DNA of 49,157 nt from UBA1361 sp035647455 (GTDB lineage Bacteria > Bacillota_I > Bacilli_A > RFN20 > CAG-826), in NCBI GenBank assembly GCA_035647455.1, contig DASRNI010000012.1:1-49157 (forward strand). The letters are read 5' to 3'. Below, piece by piece: positions 33,183-41,264 of this stretch. A program made the position numbers and the translations under genes. The notes beneath the pieces are model-generated. The model had not been told where the DNA came from. It searched no databases and worked only from the letters and a program-made list of their open reading frames with translations. Within the stretch, counting starts at the first letter, position 1; each line of letters starts with the position of its first letter.

Positions 33183-34632
33183 CTTCTTTTATTTCTTTTT
33201 CTAGTTTTTCAATTGTTTCAGGTTGTTCGGGAGTTTGTTCTTCTTTTGTTTCCACTTCTTCTGCAACCTTGGCAACTTCTTCTATTGGTTCAGGCTTTTC
33301 TTCGCTAACCTTTTCCGCTTCTTCTTGCGGTGCTAGTTCTTCTTTGACTGGTTCAGACTCGACCGGTTCTTGAACTTCTTCTTTTACTACTTCTTGCGGC
33401 GCTTGAGCGTCATCCGGCTGCACTTCTTCTTCGGTTGGCACGGTTTTCTTCACTAAAGCGTAATAAACTGACTCATGACCTTTATTAAAATGGAAATGTT
33501 GTTTCTCACGTTCAAGGACGAAATCTTCATGCGCTTTTAAAAAGTTCAATACTTGATAATGCGTTTCTTCGCGAATAACAGTATTCGTAATAAGTAAGAG
33601 ATGACCTTCTTCACGAACATTAGCAACGCTTTGGTTTAGTTCTTTTGCGGCCCGTTCACTATACTGACTAAAGTCTTCCGGTAAAGTTAAATATAAATCA
33701 CGGTAGCGAACGTTACCATTAAGCATTGAGTTCGATAAACTAACAACAACGAGATCAAACTGTTCGTTACCAGGTGCTTTCGTGCGGATGTTTTTAAGTT
33801 CAAACTTCCGAATTAAGTGTTCTAAAATTCGCCGTGCTTTTAAGCTTGGTACATTCGCGACAATTTCTAAATCAGGATTTAAAAAAGCGAAAAGTAAAAG
33901 TAAGTTCGTACCGTCATGAAGATTAAATAGTACTTTTTTCGGATTAAGTAAAATAATTCGGTCATACATATCAAGGACACTATGGGAACTAACGATAATA
34001 AGACCGTCTTTATACGGTGTTGTGTCTTTTAAAAATCCGCGTTCTTTAAAATAAAACGTTTCATTCACGGGATCATACTCAAAGTCAGTGAATTCTTCAT
34101 AAAAGTCAGCAACATCACGCAGTTTTTCATTAACAATTCCGTAACGTTCTTCGTAGCGGTTTGCAAAAAACTTAATAATATTGCGGCGGCCGATATCTTC
34201 ACGAAGTCGATTGACTAAAGAAAGGGGGACACTAAAGCGGGTGGCAATGCCGAGCATTTGATCTTCACGGCTCATATTTTCCGGAATCCGAAGTGGGAAA
34301 TATTGTTCCGCGAACTTTTCAGCAATTCTTGCTTCTTCATCAAGCGCAAGAGCAAGCATGCTTTCATAACTAAACTCCACAAAGTTTCGGCGACGATTAA
34401 CACTATACATCGCAATCAAAACAACTGAACGCAGTGTGAAAGGTTCTTCTTCACCATAATTAACGATATATTGATAGCGGAAATAAAAATTGATGACTTG
34501 ATTAACAAGCATCCGTATTTTCCGTTTTTCTTCATCCGTGTAACTACTATCGTTTTTTAGTTGCCGGGCGTAATCTTGAAACGAAAGATTGTTCTTTACG
34601 ATTTCATGTAAACTATTTAATGTCTTTTCCAT
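33151..34632 (-). CDS. degenerate RsmB-like protein with acidic tail
   Basis: The 493-residue protein sits exactly where rsmB (16S m5C967 methyltransferase) lies in Bacillota, before rlmN. Residues 1-150 look like the NusB-type RNA-binding domain. The middle has the shape of the methyltransferase domain, ending HFHFNKGHESVYYALVKK like RsmB. But the SAM motif (normally DLCAAPGGKT) reads as FNLHDGTNLL. The PCSG catalytic cysteine region reads as SLSNSML, and the second TCS cysteine is also gone. Residues from about 400 are a Glu/Pro/Val-rich tail of nearly 100 residues. I infer a non-catalytic paralogue that may keep an RNA- or protein-binding role. Confidence 0.72.
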   Translation of the reverse strand: MEKTLNSLHEIVKNNLSFQDYARQLKNDSSYTDEEKRKIRMLVNQVINFYFRYQYIVNYGEEEPFTLRSVVLIAMYSVNRRRNFVEFSYESMLALALDEEARIAEKFAEQYFPLRIPENMSREDQMLGIATRFSVPLSLVNRLREDIGRRNIIKFFANRYEERYGIVNEKLRDVADFYEEFTDFEYDPVNETFYFKERGFLKDTTPYKDGLIIVSSHSVLDMYDRIILLNPKKVLFNLHDGTNLLLLFAFLNPDLEIVANVPSLKARRILEHLIRKFELKNIRTKAPGNEQFDLVVVSLSNSMLNGNVRYRDLYLTLPEDFSQYSERAAKELNQSVANVREEGHLLLITNTVIREETHYQVLNFLKAHEDFVLEREKQHFHFNKGHESVYYALVKKTVPTEEEVQPDDAQAPQEVVKEEVQEPVESEPVKEELAPQEEAEKVSEEKPEPIEEVAKVAEEVETKEEQTPEQPETIEKLEKEIKEDAEAEEPLES

Positions 34633-34710
34633 AATAAAACCACCCAGTGTTATTTTAACACTAATTAAAGAAAAAATTTACAAATATGGGGAAAAGTGTT
34701 AATTTATGGC

Positions 34711-35130
34711 TTAATCTTCAAATTCATCTTCATCATTTTCATCAAAATGATAATGTTCTTCATACTCATTATCGACTTCAATAATGATATCGTTGAACAC
34801 TTTATACTCCGGATTAATCATCGTCACGACACTCGAAATGTCATAGTTTATAAACTTAACGCGGAGATGAACGCCGTAATCACTAAAAGCACGGTCTAAA
34901 TATTCGGCAAGCTCAGTACGGTAAATGTTGAGTGTTTCCGGTAATTCAACTTCTAAATACGTAAACCAATTTGCTTGTTCGACACCTTTCGCAATTAGTG
35001 AAGCATCACCACCAATGAAAAAGACGCTATTTACAGGCAACTTAAGTAACTTTTCAAGCGCTACTGTGTGTTTTGCACTTACTTCTGCTGCGGCATAAAC
35101 ATCTTGACTATATACTTTGATAACAACCAT
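34711..35130 (-). CDS. small hypothetical protein, possibly DUF1904-like
   Basis: The 139-residue soluble protein alternates strands and helices: IKVYSQDVY, then LLKLPVNSVFFIGG, YLEVELPE, and LRVKFINYDISSV. This resembles the tautomerase-like DUF1904 family of Bacillota, but the match is from memory and weak. The last 20 residues are very acidic. It lies 12 bases after priA and 78 bases before the RsmB-like gene, where def and fmt usually sit. Function unknown. Confidence 0.6.
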   Translation of the reverse strand: MVVIKVYSQDVYAAAEVSAKHTVALEKLLKLPVNSVFFIGGDASLIAKGVEQANWFTYLEVELPETLNIYRTELAEYLDRAFSDYGVHLRVKFINYDISSVVTMINPEYKVFNDIIIEVDNEYEEHYHFDENDEDEFED

Positions 35131-35142
35131 AATAACTCCTCC

Positions 35143-37332
35143 TTAAGCATCAACTGGATCGACATCTATTCTAACATCAAAACTACTCTGCGTGCGGAAC
35201 GGATGCAATAGTTTTAATAAGTGGGGCTTAATTTTAAAATAATTGCGGTGTTTAATAATTAGTGACTTACTAACTTTTTGCCCAAACGCCATATAAAGTT
35301 TCGGGATTGGTCCAACAACTTCGGCGTCACTTCCTAACGTTTCTTCAAGTTGCTTTTTCAGCGTTAAAATTGTCGCTAAAAGTGTTGTTTCATTACTGTG
35401 CGAAAAAGTAAGTGAGATTAAGAAATAATAAGGTGGGTTATGACTTAACTTACGCATATACATTTCGCGCTTGGCAAAAGCAAGATAATCTTGTTTTTTT
35501 GCCGTGTTAATCACATAGTGATTAGTTGTTAATGTTTGAATAATCGCCCGGCCACTAATTTTATCGCGGCCACTCCGGCCAATTGCTTGCGTGATTAACT
35601 GAAACGTTCGTTCAGCCGCCCGGAAACTAGGGAAAGCAAGCGCCGCGTCAGCATTTAAAATTCCGACGAGCGAAACAAGTGGGAAGTCATGACCTTTCGC
35701 GACCATCTGTGTACCTACAAGAAAATCAGCTTCAGCATTACGAAACGCTTCAAGCACTTTATACGTACTGTCACGCTTTTTAGCAATATCACTATCAAGA
35801 CGTAATATTCGCGCTGTTGGGAATAACTTTTCTAAATCTTCCACCGCTTTTTGTGTGCCAAAACCGCTAAACCGGAAATAAGTTCCTTCGCATGTAGCGC
35901 ACGGCTCATTAACCGCGTAGCTCGATGCACAGTTATGGCATTTAAGTGTATTATCACTTTTATGAAAAGCAAGACTAATTCCGCATTCGGGACATAATTT
36001 TGTTGCCCCACATTCGCGGCACGTTACATACGGGGCATAACCGCGGCGATTAAGTAAAATAATTGCTTGTTCTTTGTTATTTAAAACATCAGTTAAGCCA
36101 GAAAATAGTTGTTTAGAGATAAATGGGGAATCTGTATGAACGTTATTTAAATCAAACATATCAACAACCGTTGTGTGTGGTAAAACAGTTTCATTAATGC
36201 GTTTTGTCAGTTCAACGTAACCGTAAACATCTTTTTTAGCTCGGGCAATTGTTTCTAAAAGCGGGGTTGCACTGCCTAGAACAACTTTCGAATTATAACT
36301 TTTAGCGCGCATTTGGGCGACAGTGGTCGCGTGATAAAAAGGCATGACGTTTTGTTTGTATGACTCAGCATGCTCTTCATCAATCACAATTAAACCAATA
36401 TTCGTAAGTGGGACGAAAATCGCACTTCTTGCCCCGACAACAACTTTAATTTTGCCTTGGGCAATCTTGCGGTATTCATCGTACTTTTCCGCTGGGGTTA
36501 GTTCGCTATGAAAAATCGCAACTTCACGGCCAAACTCCGCAAAAAAGCGTTCAATCATCATTTTTGTTAAAGCAATCTCAGGCACTAAAATAATCACAGT
36601 TTTGTTATCTTCGACATACTTTTTCGCAAGATGAAGATATACTTCCGTTTTCCCGCTGCCGGTAACACCGTGGAGTAAATAAGTTTCTTTACTCCCGTTA
36701 TAAATTGCATTAACAGCATTTTCCTGGTCGTTTGTAAGTGTGACATTAACTGGTGTGATCTTTAAATCAAGTTTAAGACGTGACTTTTCGACTTCTTCTA
36801 AACGAAATATACCGCGTTTAACAAGACTATCAACTTGTCCAGCGTTATTTGTTTTACGCACAACTCTTTCGCTTGTGCTAACTTCATCAAAAACTCCTTG
36901 TTGCTTTGGTGTTAATTTATCTTCTGCAGTTAATGCACGGTTAATTTTGACAATATATTCGTAAGCGATTTTTGGTTTCGTTAATGCACTTTTAAGCGGA
37001 CGTAGTGAAGGCGGAAGCATCGCTTGGAGTACGCTGATATGCGGATTCATATAATAGCTACTTACAATTTCACTAAGTTCAAATAGTTCCGCTGTTAAGA
37101 TCGGTTCCGTGTCCAGTACTTCATCGATCAAAACTAAATTAAGACCAAGTCGTTTACTAGCTTCACTAATTGTTTCATCAGTGCTTACTACATTAACAAC
37201 ATAACCAACAATTTTTCGGCGATTAATTGTTGTTAAAACACGGACACCTTTAACGACATCGTCACCATCATAATAATACGTAAAAGGCTTCGTTAAGGCG
37301 TTATATTGCGTTAAAACACTGAGTATTTGCAT
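35143..37332 (-). CDS. priA: primosomal helicase PriA
   Basis: PriA restarts stalled replication forks and loads the primosome. The 729-residue protein has the N-terminal fork-binding domain, Walker A GVTGSGKT (222-229) and DEEH in VIDEEHAESYKQ. Zinc-binding cysteines lie around CRECGATKLCPECG and CHNCASSYAVNEPCATC, and helicase motifs V-VI are VGTQMVAKGHDFP and QAIGRSGR. It directly follows gmk; the usual rpoZ and coaBC genes are absent between them. Confidence 0.96.
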   Translation of the reverse strand: MQILSVLTQYNALTKPFTYYYDGDDVVKGVRVLTTINRRKIVGYVVNVVSTDETISEASKRLGLNLVLIDEVLDTEPILTAELFELSEIVSSYYMNPHISVLQAMLPPSLRPLKSALTKPKIAYEYIVKINRALTAEDKLTPKQQGVFDEVSTSERVVRKTNNAGQVDSLVKRGIFRLEEVEKSRLKLDLKITPVNVTLTNDQENAVNAIYNGSKETYLLHGVTGSGKTEVYLHLAKKYVEDNKTVIILVPEIALTKMMIERFFAEFGREVAIFHSELTPAEKYDEYRKIAQGKIKVVVGARSAIFVPLTNIGLIVIDEEHAESYKQNVMPFYHATTVAQMRAKSYNSKVVLGSATPLLETIARAKKDVYGYVELTKRINETVLPHTTVVDMFDLNNVHTDSPFISKQLFSGLTDVLNNKEQAIILLNRRGYAPYVTCRECGATKLCPECGISLAFHKSDNTLKCHNCASSYAVNEPCATCEGTYFRFSGFGTQKAVEDLEKLFPTARILRLDSDIAKKRDSTYKVLEAFRNAEADFLVGTQMVAKGHDFPLVSLVGILNADAALAFPSFRAAERTFQLITQAIGRSGRDKISGRAIIQTLTTNHYVINTAKKQDYLAFAKREMYMRKLSHNPPYYFLISLTFSHSNETTLLATILTLKKQLEETLGSDAEVVGPIPKLYMAFGQKVSKSLIIKHRNYFKIKPHLLKLLHPFRTQSSFDVRIDVDPVDA

Positions 37333-37337
37333 CTTTA

Positions 37338-37901
37338 TTAATGATTTTCAATAATTTCTTTAATTTCTTCGGCTGTTCGTGTGACATCATCATTAATCAC
37401 ATGATATTCGTACTGATTTTTAAAAGCGAGTTCTTCTTTGGCCCGTTTGAGTCGCCCGGCAATTAACTCTTCGCTTTCAGTCCCACGACCGCGAATCCGC
37501 TTTTCTAATTCGGCAAAACTTGGCGGCATTAAGTAAATAGAAACAACGTCCTTTTTATGAACTTGACTTAAAAGTTTTTTCGCACCTTCTACTTCAATTT
37601 CAATCAAAACATTTTTCCCAGCGTTCAGTAATTCGTTCACTTTATCTTTCGGGGTTCCGTATTTATTGCCGACAAATTCAGCATGTTCTAAAAAGTTATT
37701 ACGGTCTAAATTAGCTTGAAACTCTTCATGTGTCACAAAATAATAATGCACACCATTTTCTTCACCAGCTCGCGCTTTCCTTGTCGTCATGCTAATACTA
37801 AAAACCAAGTTCAGTGCAGCGTCATTTAACAAAACATTTTGTACGGTGCCTTTACCGACTCCGGAAGGACCGCTAATTAAAACAATTTTTCCTTTTTTCA
37901 T
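37338..37901 (-). CDS. gmk: guanylate kinase
   Basis: Gmk phosphorylates GMP to GDP. The 187-residue protein has the P-loop GPSGVGKGT (11-19). It also has the GMP-binding SMTTRKARAGEENGVHYYFV, the conserved FLEHAEFVGNKYGTP, and the lid RIRGRGTESEE. It is the first gene of the minus-strand block running to 28306 and has its own promoter, with a perfect dyad in the spacer. Confidence 0.97.
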   Translation of the reverse strand: MKKGKIVLISGPSGVGKGTVQNVLLNDAALNLVFSISMTTRKARAGEENGVHYYFVTHEEFQANLDRNNFLEHAEFVGNKYGTPKDKVNELLNAGKNVLIEIEVEGAKKLLSQVHKKDVVSIYLMPPSFAELEKRIRGRGTESEELIAGRLKRAKEELAFKNQYEYHVINDDVTRTAEEIKEIIENH

Positions 37902-37929
37902 CGTTTTTCCCCTTTAAATATGCATCTTA

Positions 37930-37958
37930 ATTCTACCTTATTTACTCGTAAATAACAA
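37930..37958 (-). promoter_or_regulatory. gmk promoter with dyad operator
   Basis: On the minus strand TTGTTA (37958-37953), a 17-base spacer and TAGAAT (37935-37930) form the promoter. The spacer is filled by the inverted repeat TTATTTAC-TC-GTAAATAA (37938-37955), eight perfect pairs. It lies in the 77-base divergent gap with rqcH, so a repressor here could affect both. Confidence 0.55.
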
Positions 37959-37978
37959 TTTTAGTGTATCATTAAATT

Positions 37979-39352
37979 ATGCAAAGAATGTATTTTAGCG
38001 ATTTGGAAAATTTTGCGAATGAAGCACATAATCTGCTTAATTTATATTTAGTAAAAATTCGTCAACTTTCCTTAACTGACTACCTTTTTGAATTTACAAA
38101 GCGGCAAAACATTTTCGTTTCTTGTAATAACACGACACCATTTATCGCGCGAAACGTCGATAAAGCACTATTCCCACCTGGTGGTGAACTTCATTCTTTT
38201 GCGCTCGATTCACGCCGGTTTCTCGGTGGTAAATTAATGAGCGTGACGATAAAAAATAATGATTTAGTGCTAGCGCTTAACTTTGTTCGTAAAGATAGTT
38301 ACTTTAAGGAAGAAACGATGACACTGATGATTGAGCTTATCCCGCGTCATCCTAATATGTTTGTTATTAATCAAGATCACGCGATTATGTCGGCGTATCG
38401 TTATAGTTATGATGCGACAAAGGGCGGACGCTTATTACGTCGCGGTGCGCGTTACGAACTTCCACCAAAAAGCCCTGACTTTGCTTTTAAACCAAGCACT
38501 GAACAAGATTTTTATGCTGCTTATTTAGCCCGTGACAAGGAGTTTATTAAAAAACAAAACTACCGCGAACTTTTTATTTATCTTGAACTTAAAATTAAAC
38601 AAAAAGAACGCTTACTGCGTAATTATGCAAAAGACTACGAGCAGAGTTTAGCCGCACCCGCCTTTTATGACGCGGCAAATTACTTACTGACAACGCAAAT
38701 TGCTCCAGAAAAAGATCTGTTTATTGTTAATGACAAAACGTTTCCTTATAAAGGCCACTTGTCTCTTTATGAAAACACCGAACTGCTCTTTAAAAAGGGG
38801 CGAAAGTTAAAACGCGCAGAAAAAGTTATTAGCGGTTTAATTAAAAACGCGGAAGACGAGTTAGCGTATTTAGAAATGCTCTTTAAGCAAATTTTGCACG
38901 CTGAACAAAAAGAAGAACTTGAAGAAATTCGCAAAGAACTTAACTTAAAACCGAAAAAAGAAACACGGAGCGTTAAGTTTACAAAAAGTACGCCTTACTT
39001 TTTCAAACTCCAAAGTGCAACTGTGATGTTTGGTCGCAATAACTTACAAAATGATTTTGTAACTTTTCAAGTAGCCCGGGGTAACGATTACTTCTTTCAT
39101 ATAAAAGATGAAAGCGGCGCTCATGTTGTAGTAAGTGGTGATAACACACAGCAAGACTTAATCAAACTTGGTGCCGAAGTCGTTTTAGCACTTGCAAAAA
39201 AAGATGATGGTGAAGTTATATACACACAAGTTAAGTACGTAAAAAAAGGCCGGTTACCCGGCTTAGTTAAGTTAATTAATTATAAGTCGATCTTTTTACG
39301 GAACGTGTCTAATGAAATTAAAGAACTTGTTAAACAGGCTGATCGCCTTTAA
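37979..39352 (+). CDS. rqcH: RqcH-like NFACT protein (Rqc2 homologue), shortened
   Basis: NFACT proteins bind stalled 50S-peptidyl-tRNA complexes and drive C-terminal alanine tailing in ribosome quality control. The 457-residue protein has an NFACT-N domain with ALDSRRFLGGKL and MIELIPRHPNM (equivalent to EIMGRHSN), a coiled-coil centre, and a C-terminal NFACT-R domain with MFGRNNLQNDFVTFQVARG and FHIKDESGAHVV. It is about 110 residues shorter than B. subtilis RqcH. At the position of the DR pair needed for tRNA handling I read DL (NNDLVLAL). There is no ribosome binding site before the ATG. Its 3' end overlaps the convergent trmL by 23 bases. Confidence 0.85.
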   Translation: MQRMYFSDLENFANEAHNLLNLYLVKIRQLSLTDYLFEFTKRQNIFVSCNNTTPFIARNVDKALFPPGGELHSFALDSRRFLGGKLMSVTIKNNDLVLALNFVRKDSYFKEETMTLMIELIPRHPNMFVINQDHAIMSAYRYSYDATKGGRLLRRGARYELPPKSPDFAFKPSTEQDFYAAYLARDKEFIKKQNYRELFIYLELKIKQKERLLRNYAKDYEQSLAAPAFYDAANYLLTTQIAPEKDLFIVNDKTFPYKGHLSLYENTELLFKKGRKLKRAEKVISGLIKNAEDELAYLEMLFKQILHAEQKEELEEIRKELNLKPKKETRSVKFTKSTPYFFKLQSATVMFGRNNLQNDFVTFQVARGNDYFFHIKDESGAHVVVSGDNTQQDLIKLGAEVVLALAKKDDGEVIYTQVKYVKKGRLPGLVKLINYKSIFLRNVSNEIKELVKQADRL

Positions 39353-39833
39353 TTACTTCAAACGTTGCTAAATTAGGAAAACCGCGCTGGCGCAGTACTT
39401 CGTACGTTACAATTGCAACGGCATTACTTAAATTTAAACTCCGAACATTAATAACCATCGGAATTCTAATTAAAGTTTCTTTTTGTGTTGTGTAAAGCTC
39501 TTGTGGTAAACCTTTTGACTCATTCCCAAAAACTAAAAAGACGTTTTCATTTATAGGGGGATACGTTACTTCGTCATAGCGCTTTTTGCCGTAACGCGAG
39601 ATAAAGTAAAGATGTTTTGGGGCGTTTAGTTTAATAAATTCGGCGTAACTTTCATAAACTTTGTAAGAAAGTTTATTAATGTAATCAAGTCCCGCGCGCT
39701 TTAAGTCGCTTTCGGTAAGCTTAAGCACAGTTGGACCGACAATATGTAAAAATGCGTCAACTGCAACCGCAGTGCGCATTATATTACCAACATTAGCCGG
39801 CATTTCCGGGGAAACTAAAACAAGATTAATCAT
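39330..39833 (-). CDS. trmL: tRNA (cytidine/uridine-34-2'-O)-methyltransferase TrmL
   Basis: TrmL is a small SPOUT methyltransferase that 2'-O-methylates the wobble base of tRNA-Leu isoacceptors. The 167-residue protein shows VSPEMPANVGNIMRTA, LKRAGLDY, the knot motifs VFGNESKGLP and IPMVINVRSLNLSNAVAI. This is the minimal single-domain form. It starts 6 bases after ppa and probably shares its promoter. Confidence 0.94.
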   Translation of the reverse strand: MINLVLVSPEMPANVGNIMRTAVAVDAFLHIVGPTVLKLTESDLKRAGLDYINKLSYKVYESYAEFIKLNAPKHLYFISRYGKKRYDEVTYPPINENVFLVFGNESKGLPQELYTTQKETLIRIPMVINVRSLNLSNAVAIVTYEVLRQRGFPNLATFEVIKGDQPV

Positions 39834-39839
39834 TAATGA

Positions 39840-40370
39840 TTATTTTTTAAATTCTTCTTTGTAGCGTGCGATTGATTCTTCAATCATCCGTACGGCACAT
39901 TCTTTTTTCTGCATATGATGGACGACGGTCTCTTTGCCTTCAAGTGTTTTATAAACTTGGAAGAAATGGCGGATTTCCTGCGAGACGTGATCAGGAATTT
40001 CTGTAATTGACTTATAGTCAGCATACGTTGGATCATTAACGGCGATTGCAATGATTTTTTCATCGACTTCACCACTATCCATCATTTTAACCGCGCCAAT
40101 TGGGCGACACGTTACAATCGTCATTGGGGCAATTGGTTGCGAACTTAATATTAAAACGTCAAGCGGATCATCGTCACCCGCAAGTGTTAACGGAATAAAA
40201 CCGTAGTTTGCTGGATAATGCGTTGACGTATAAAGTACACGGTCAAGGCGAATTAAGCCTGTCTCTTTATCTAATTCGTATTTACATTGTTCACCACGAC
40301 TAATTTCAACAATCGCGTCAAAAAGTTCGGGGCTAATTCGGTTCGGATTCATGTCATGCCAAATATTCAT
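39840..40370 (-). CDS. ppa: inorganic pyrophosphatase (family I)
   Basis: Family I soluble pyrophosphatase, 176 residues. Typical features are KYELDKETGLIRLDRVL, HYPANYGFIP and the metal-binding GDDDPLDVLI (65-74), followed by VDEKIIAIAVNDP. GAGGTGG precedes the ATG. Only 47 bases separate it from the divergent lipoprotein gene, so the two promoters must overlap. Confidence 0.97.
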   Translation of the reverse strand: MNIWHDMNPNRISPELFDAIVEISRGEQCKYELDKETGLIRLDRVLYTSTHYPANYGFIPLTLAGDDDPLDVLILSSQPIAPMTIVTCRPIGAVKMMDSGEVDEKIIAIAVNDPTYADYKSITEIPDHVSQEIRHFFQVYKTLEGKETVVHHMQKKECAVRMIEESIARYKEEFKK

Positions 40371-40417
40371 ATTCCACCTCGCATTCTTATTTTTTAAATA
40401 AAACTGTATTTATAGAT

Positions 40418-41176
40418 ATGCTTTATTATAATACGAAAAGCACAAAAAGATTACGATTAACGATAATTTTTACGTTATTACTCGTAAGTTGTGCGAATTT
40501 ACGCGGAAAAGAACGAAAATTACCCGCCTTTCAAAAGCGTAACGATGCGCTAAACTTAACGTACAGCGAATTACTAACGACACTTGACTACCCAACTTTT
40601 GCGCTTCTTTACGAAAACAATTGGCCGCTTGCGTTTTATGTTTATCAAAAAGGCTGTCACTTTGTCAGTGAAATTGAACCCGTTCTTTTTGACTACTTAC
40701 GCACAACAAACTTACTTCTTTTTACGTTTGATTACAGCGAAAGCGACTTTGGGTTACTGCAACAAAATTACCAAGACACGCTTAACTTTAAAGGCACTCC
40801 GGCTTTTTACTTTTGGCAGAAAGATAGTTTTAACGCGAGCATTACAGGCATTACGGAAATTAAGAGTTTAAGGATGATGACAAAAACGTTTGCGAACTTG
40901 CTTGAATATTACGCAACAAAAGTTGATTTTAGTGATCATGAACTAAATAGCACTCCGAACAGTCTCACAGTTTCACTTGATTTAAAAGACGAAACTGCCG
41001 TCAACTTTGTCGGAAACGAAGTTTTCCCGCTCATTAAACAAGAGAACAGCCTTTTAATTAAACTTCATGATCAAACACTTTTATCATTTTACTTTAGTGA
41101 CACAAAAGAAACTTTCGTATATAGCAATGAAACAAGCATAGAAATAATTGAACGAATCCGCCTTTATTATTTATAA
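40418..41176 (+). CDS. lipoprotein with possible thioredoxin-like fold
   Basis: The 252-residue protein has a basic N-terminus, a hydrophobic core and a lipobox ending LVSC (Cys25), so it is probably an exported lipoprotein. Residues about 65-130 run WPLAFYVYQKGCHFVSEIEPVL, a strand-loop-helix with one cysteine where thioredoxins have CxxC; a TPAFYFW segment (about 129-135) then matches the cis-Pro region. I therefore suspect a degenerate thioredoxin fold. The second half has no recognised motif. There is no ribosome binding site upstream of the ATG. Confidence 0.65.
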   Translation: MLYYNTKSTKRLRLTIIFTLLLVSCANLRGKERKLPAFQKRNDALNLTYSELLTTLDYPTFALLYENNWPLAFYVYQKGCHFVSEIEPVLFDYLRTTNLLLFTFDYSESDFGLLQQNYQDTLNFKGTPAFYFWQKDSFNASITGITEIKSLRMMTKTFANLLEYYATKVDFSDHELNSTPNSLTVSLDLKDETAVNFVGNEVFPLIKQENSLLIKLHDQTLLSFYFSDTKETFVYSNETSIEIIERIRLYYL

Positions 41177-41197
41177 AATAACCTGCATATTAATTAA

Positions 41198-41226
41198 TTG
41201 GCAAAGTTTGGTAAAAAAGTTATAAT
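41198..41226 (+). promoter_or_regulatory. sigma-A promoter of uridine kinase gene
   Basis: TTGGCA (41198-41203), a 17-base spacer and TATAAT (41221-41226), a near-consensus promoter 38 bases before the start codon. Confidence 0.78.
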
Positions 41227-41264
41227 GGTTTACAAGAAAACAAAAAAATGATTGGAGAATTAAA

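Noticed and set aside
40427..40432. TATAAT just inside the 40418 lipoprotein gene
   Set aside because: It lacks a -35 partner, and transcription from it would remove the start codon and signal peptide; no alternative start follows.
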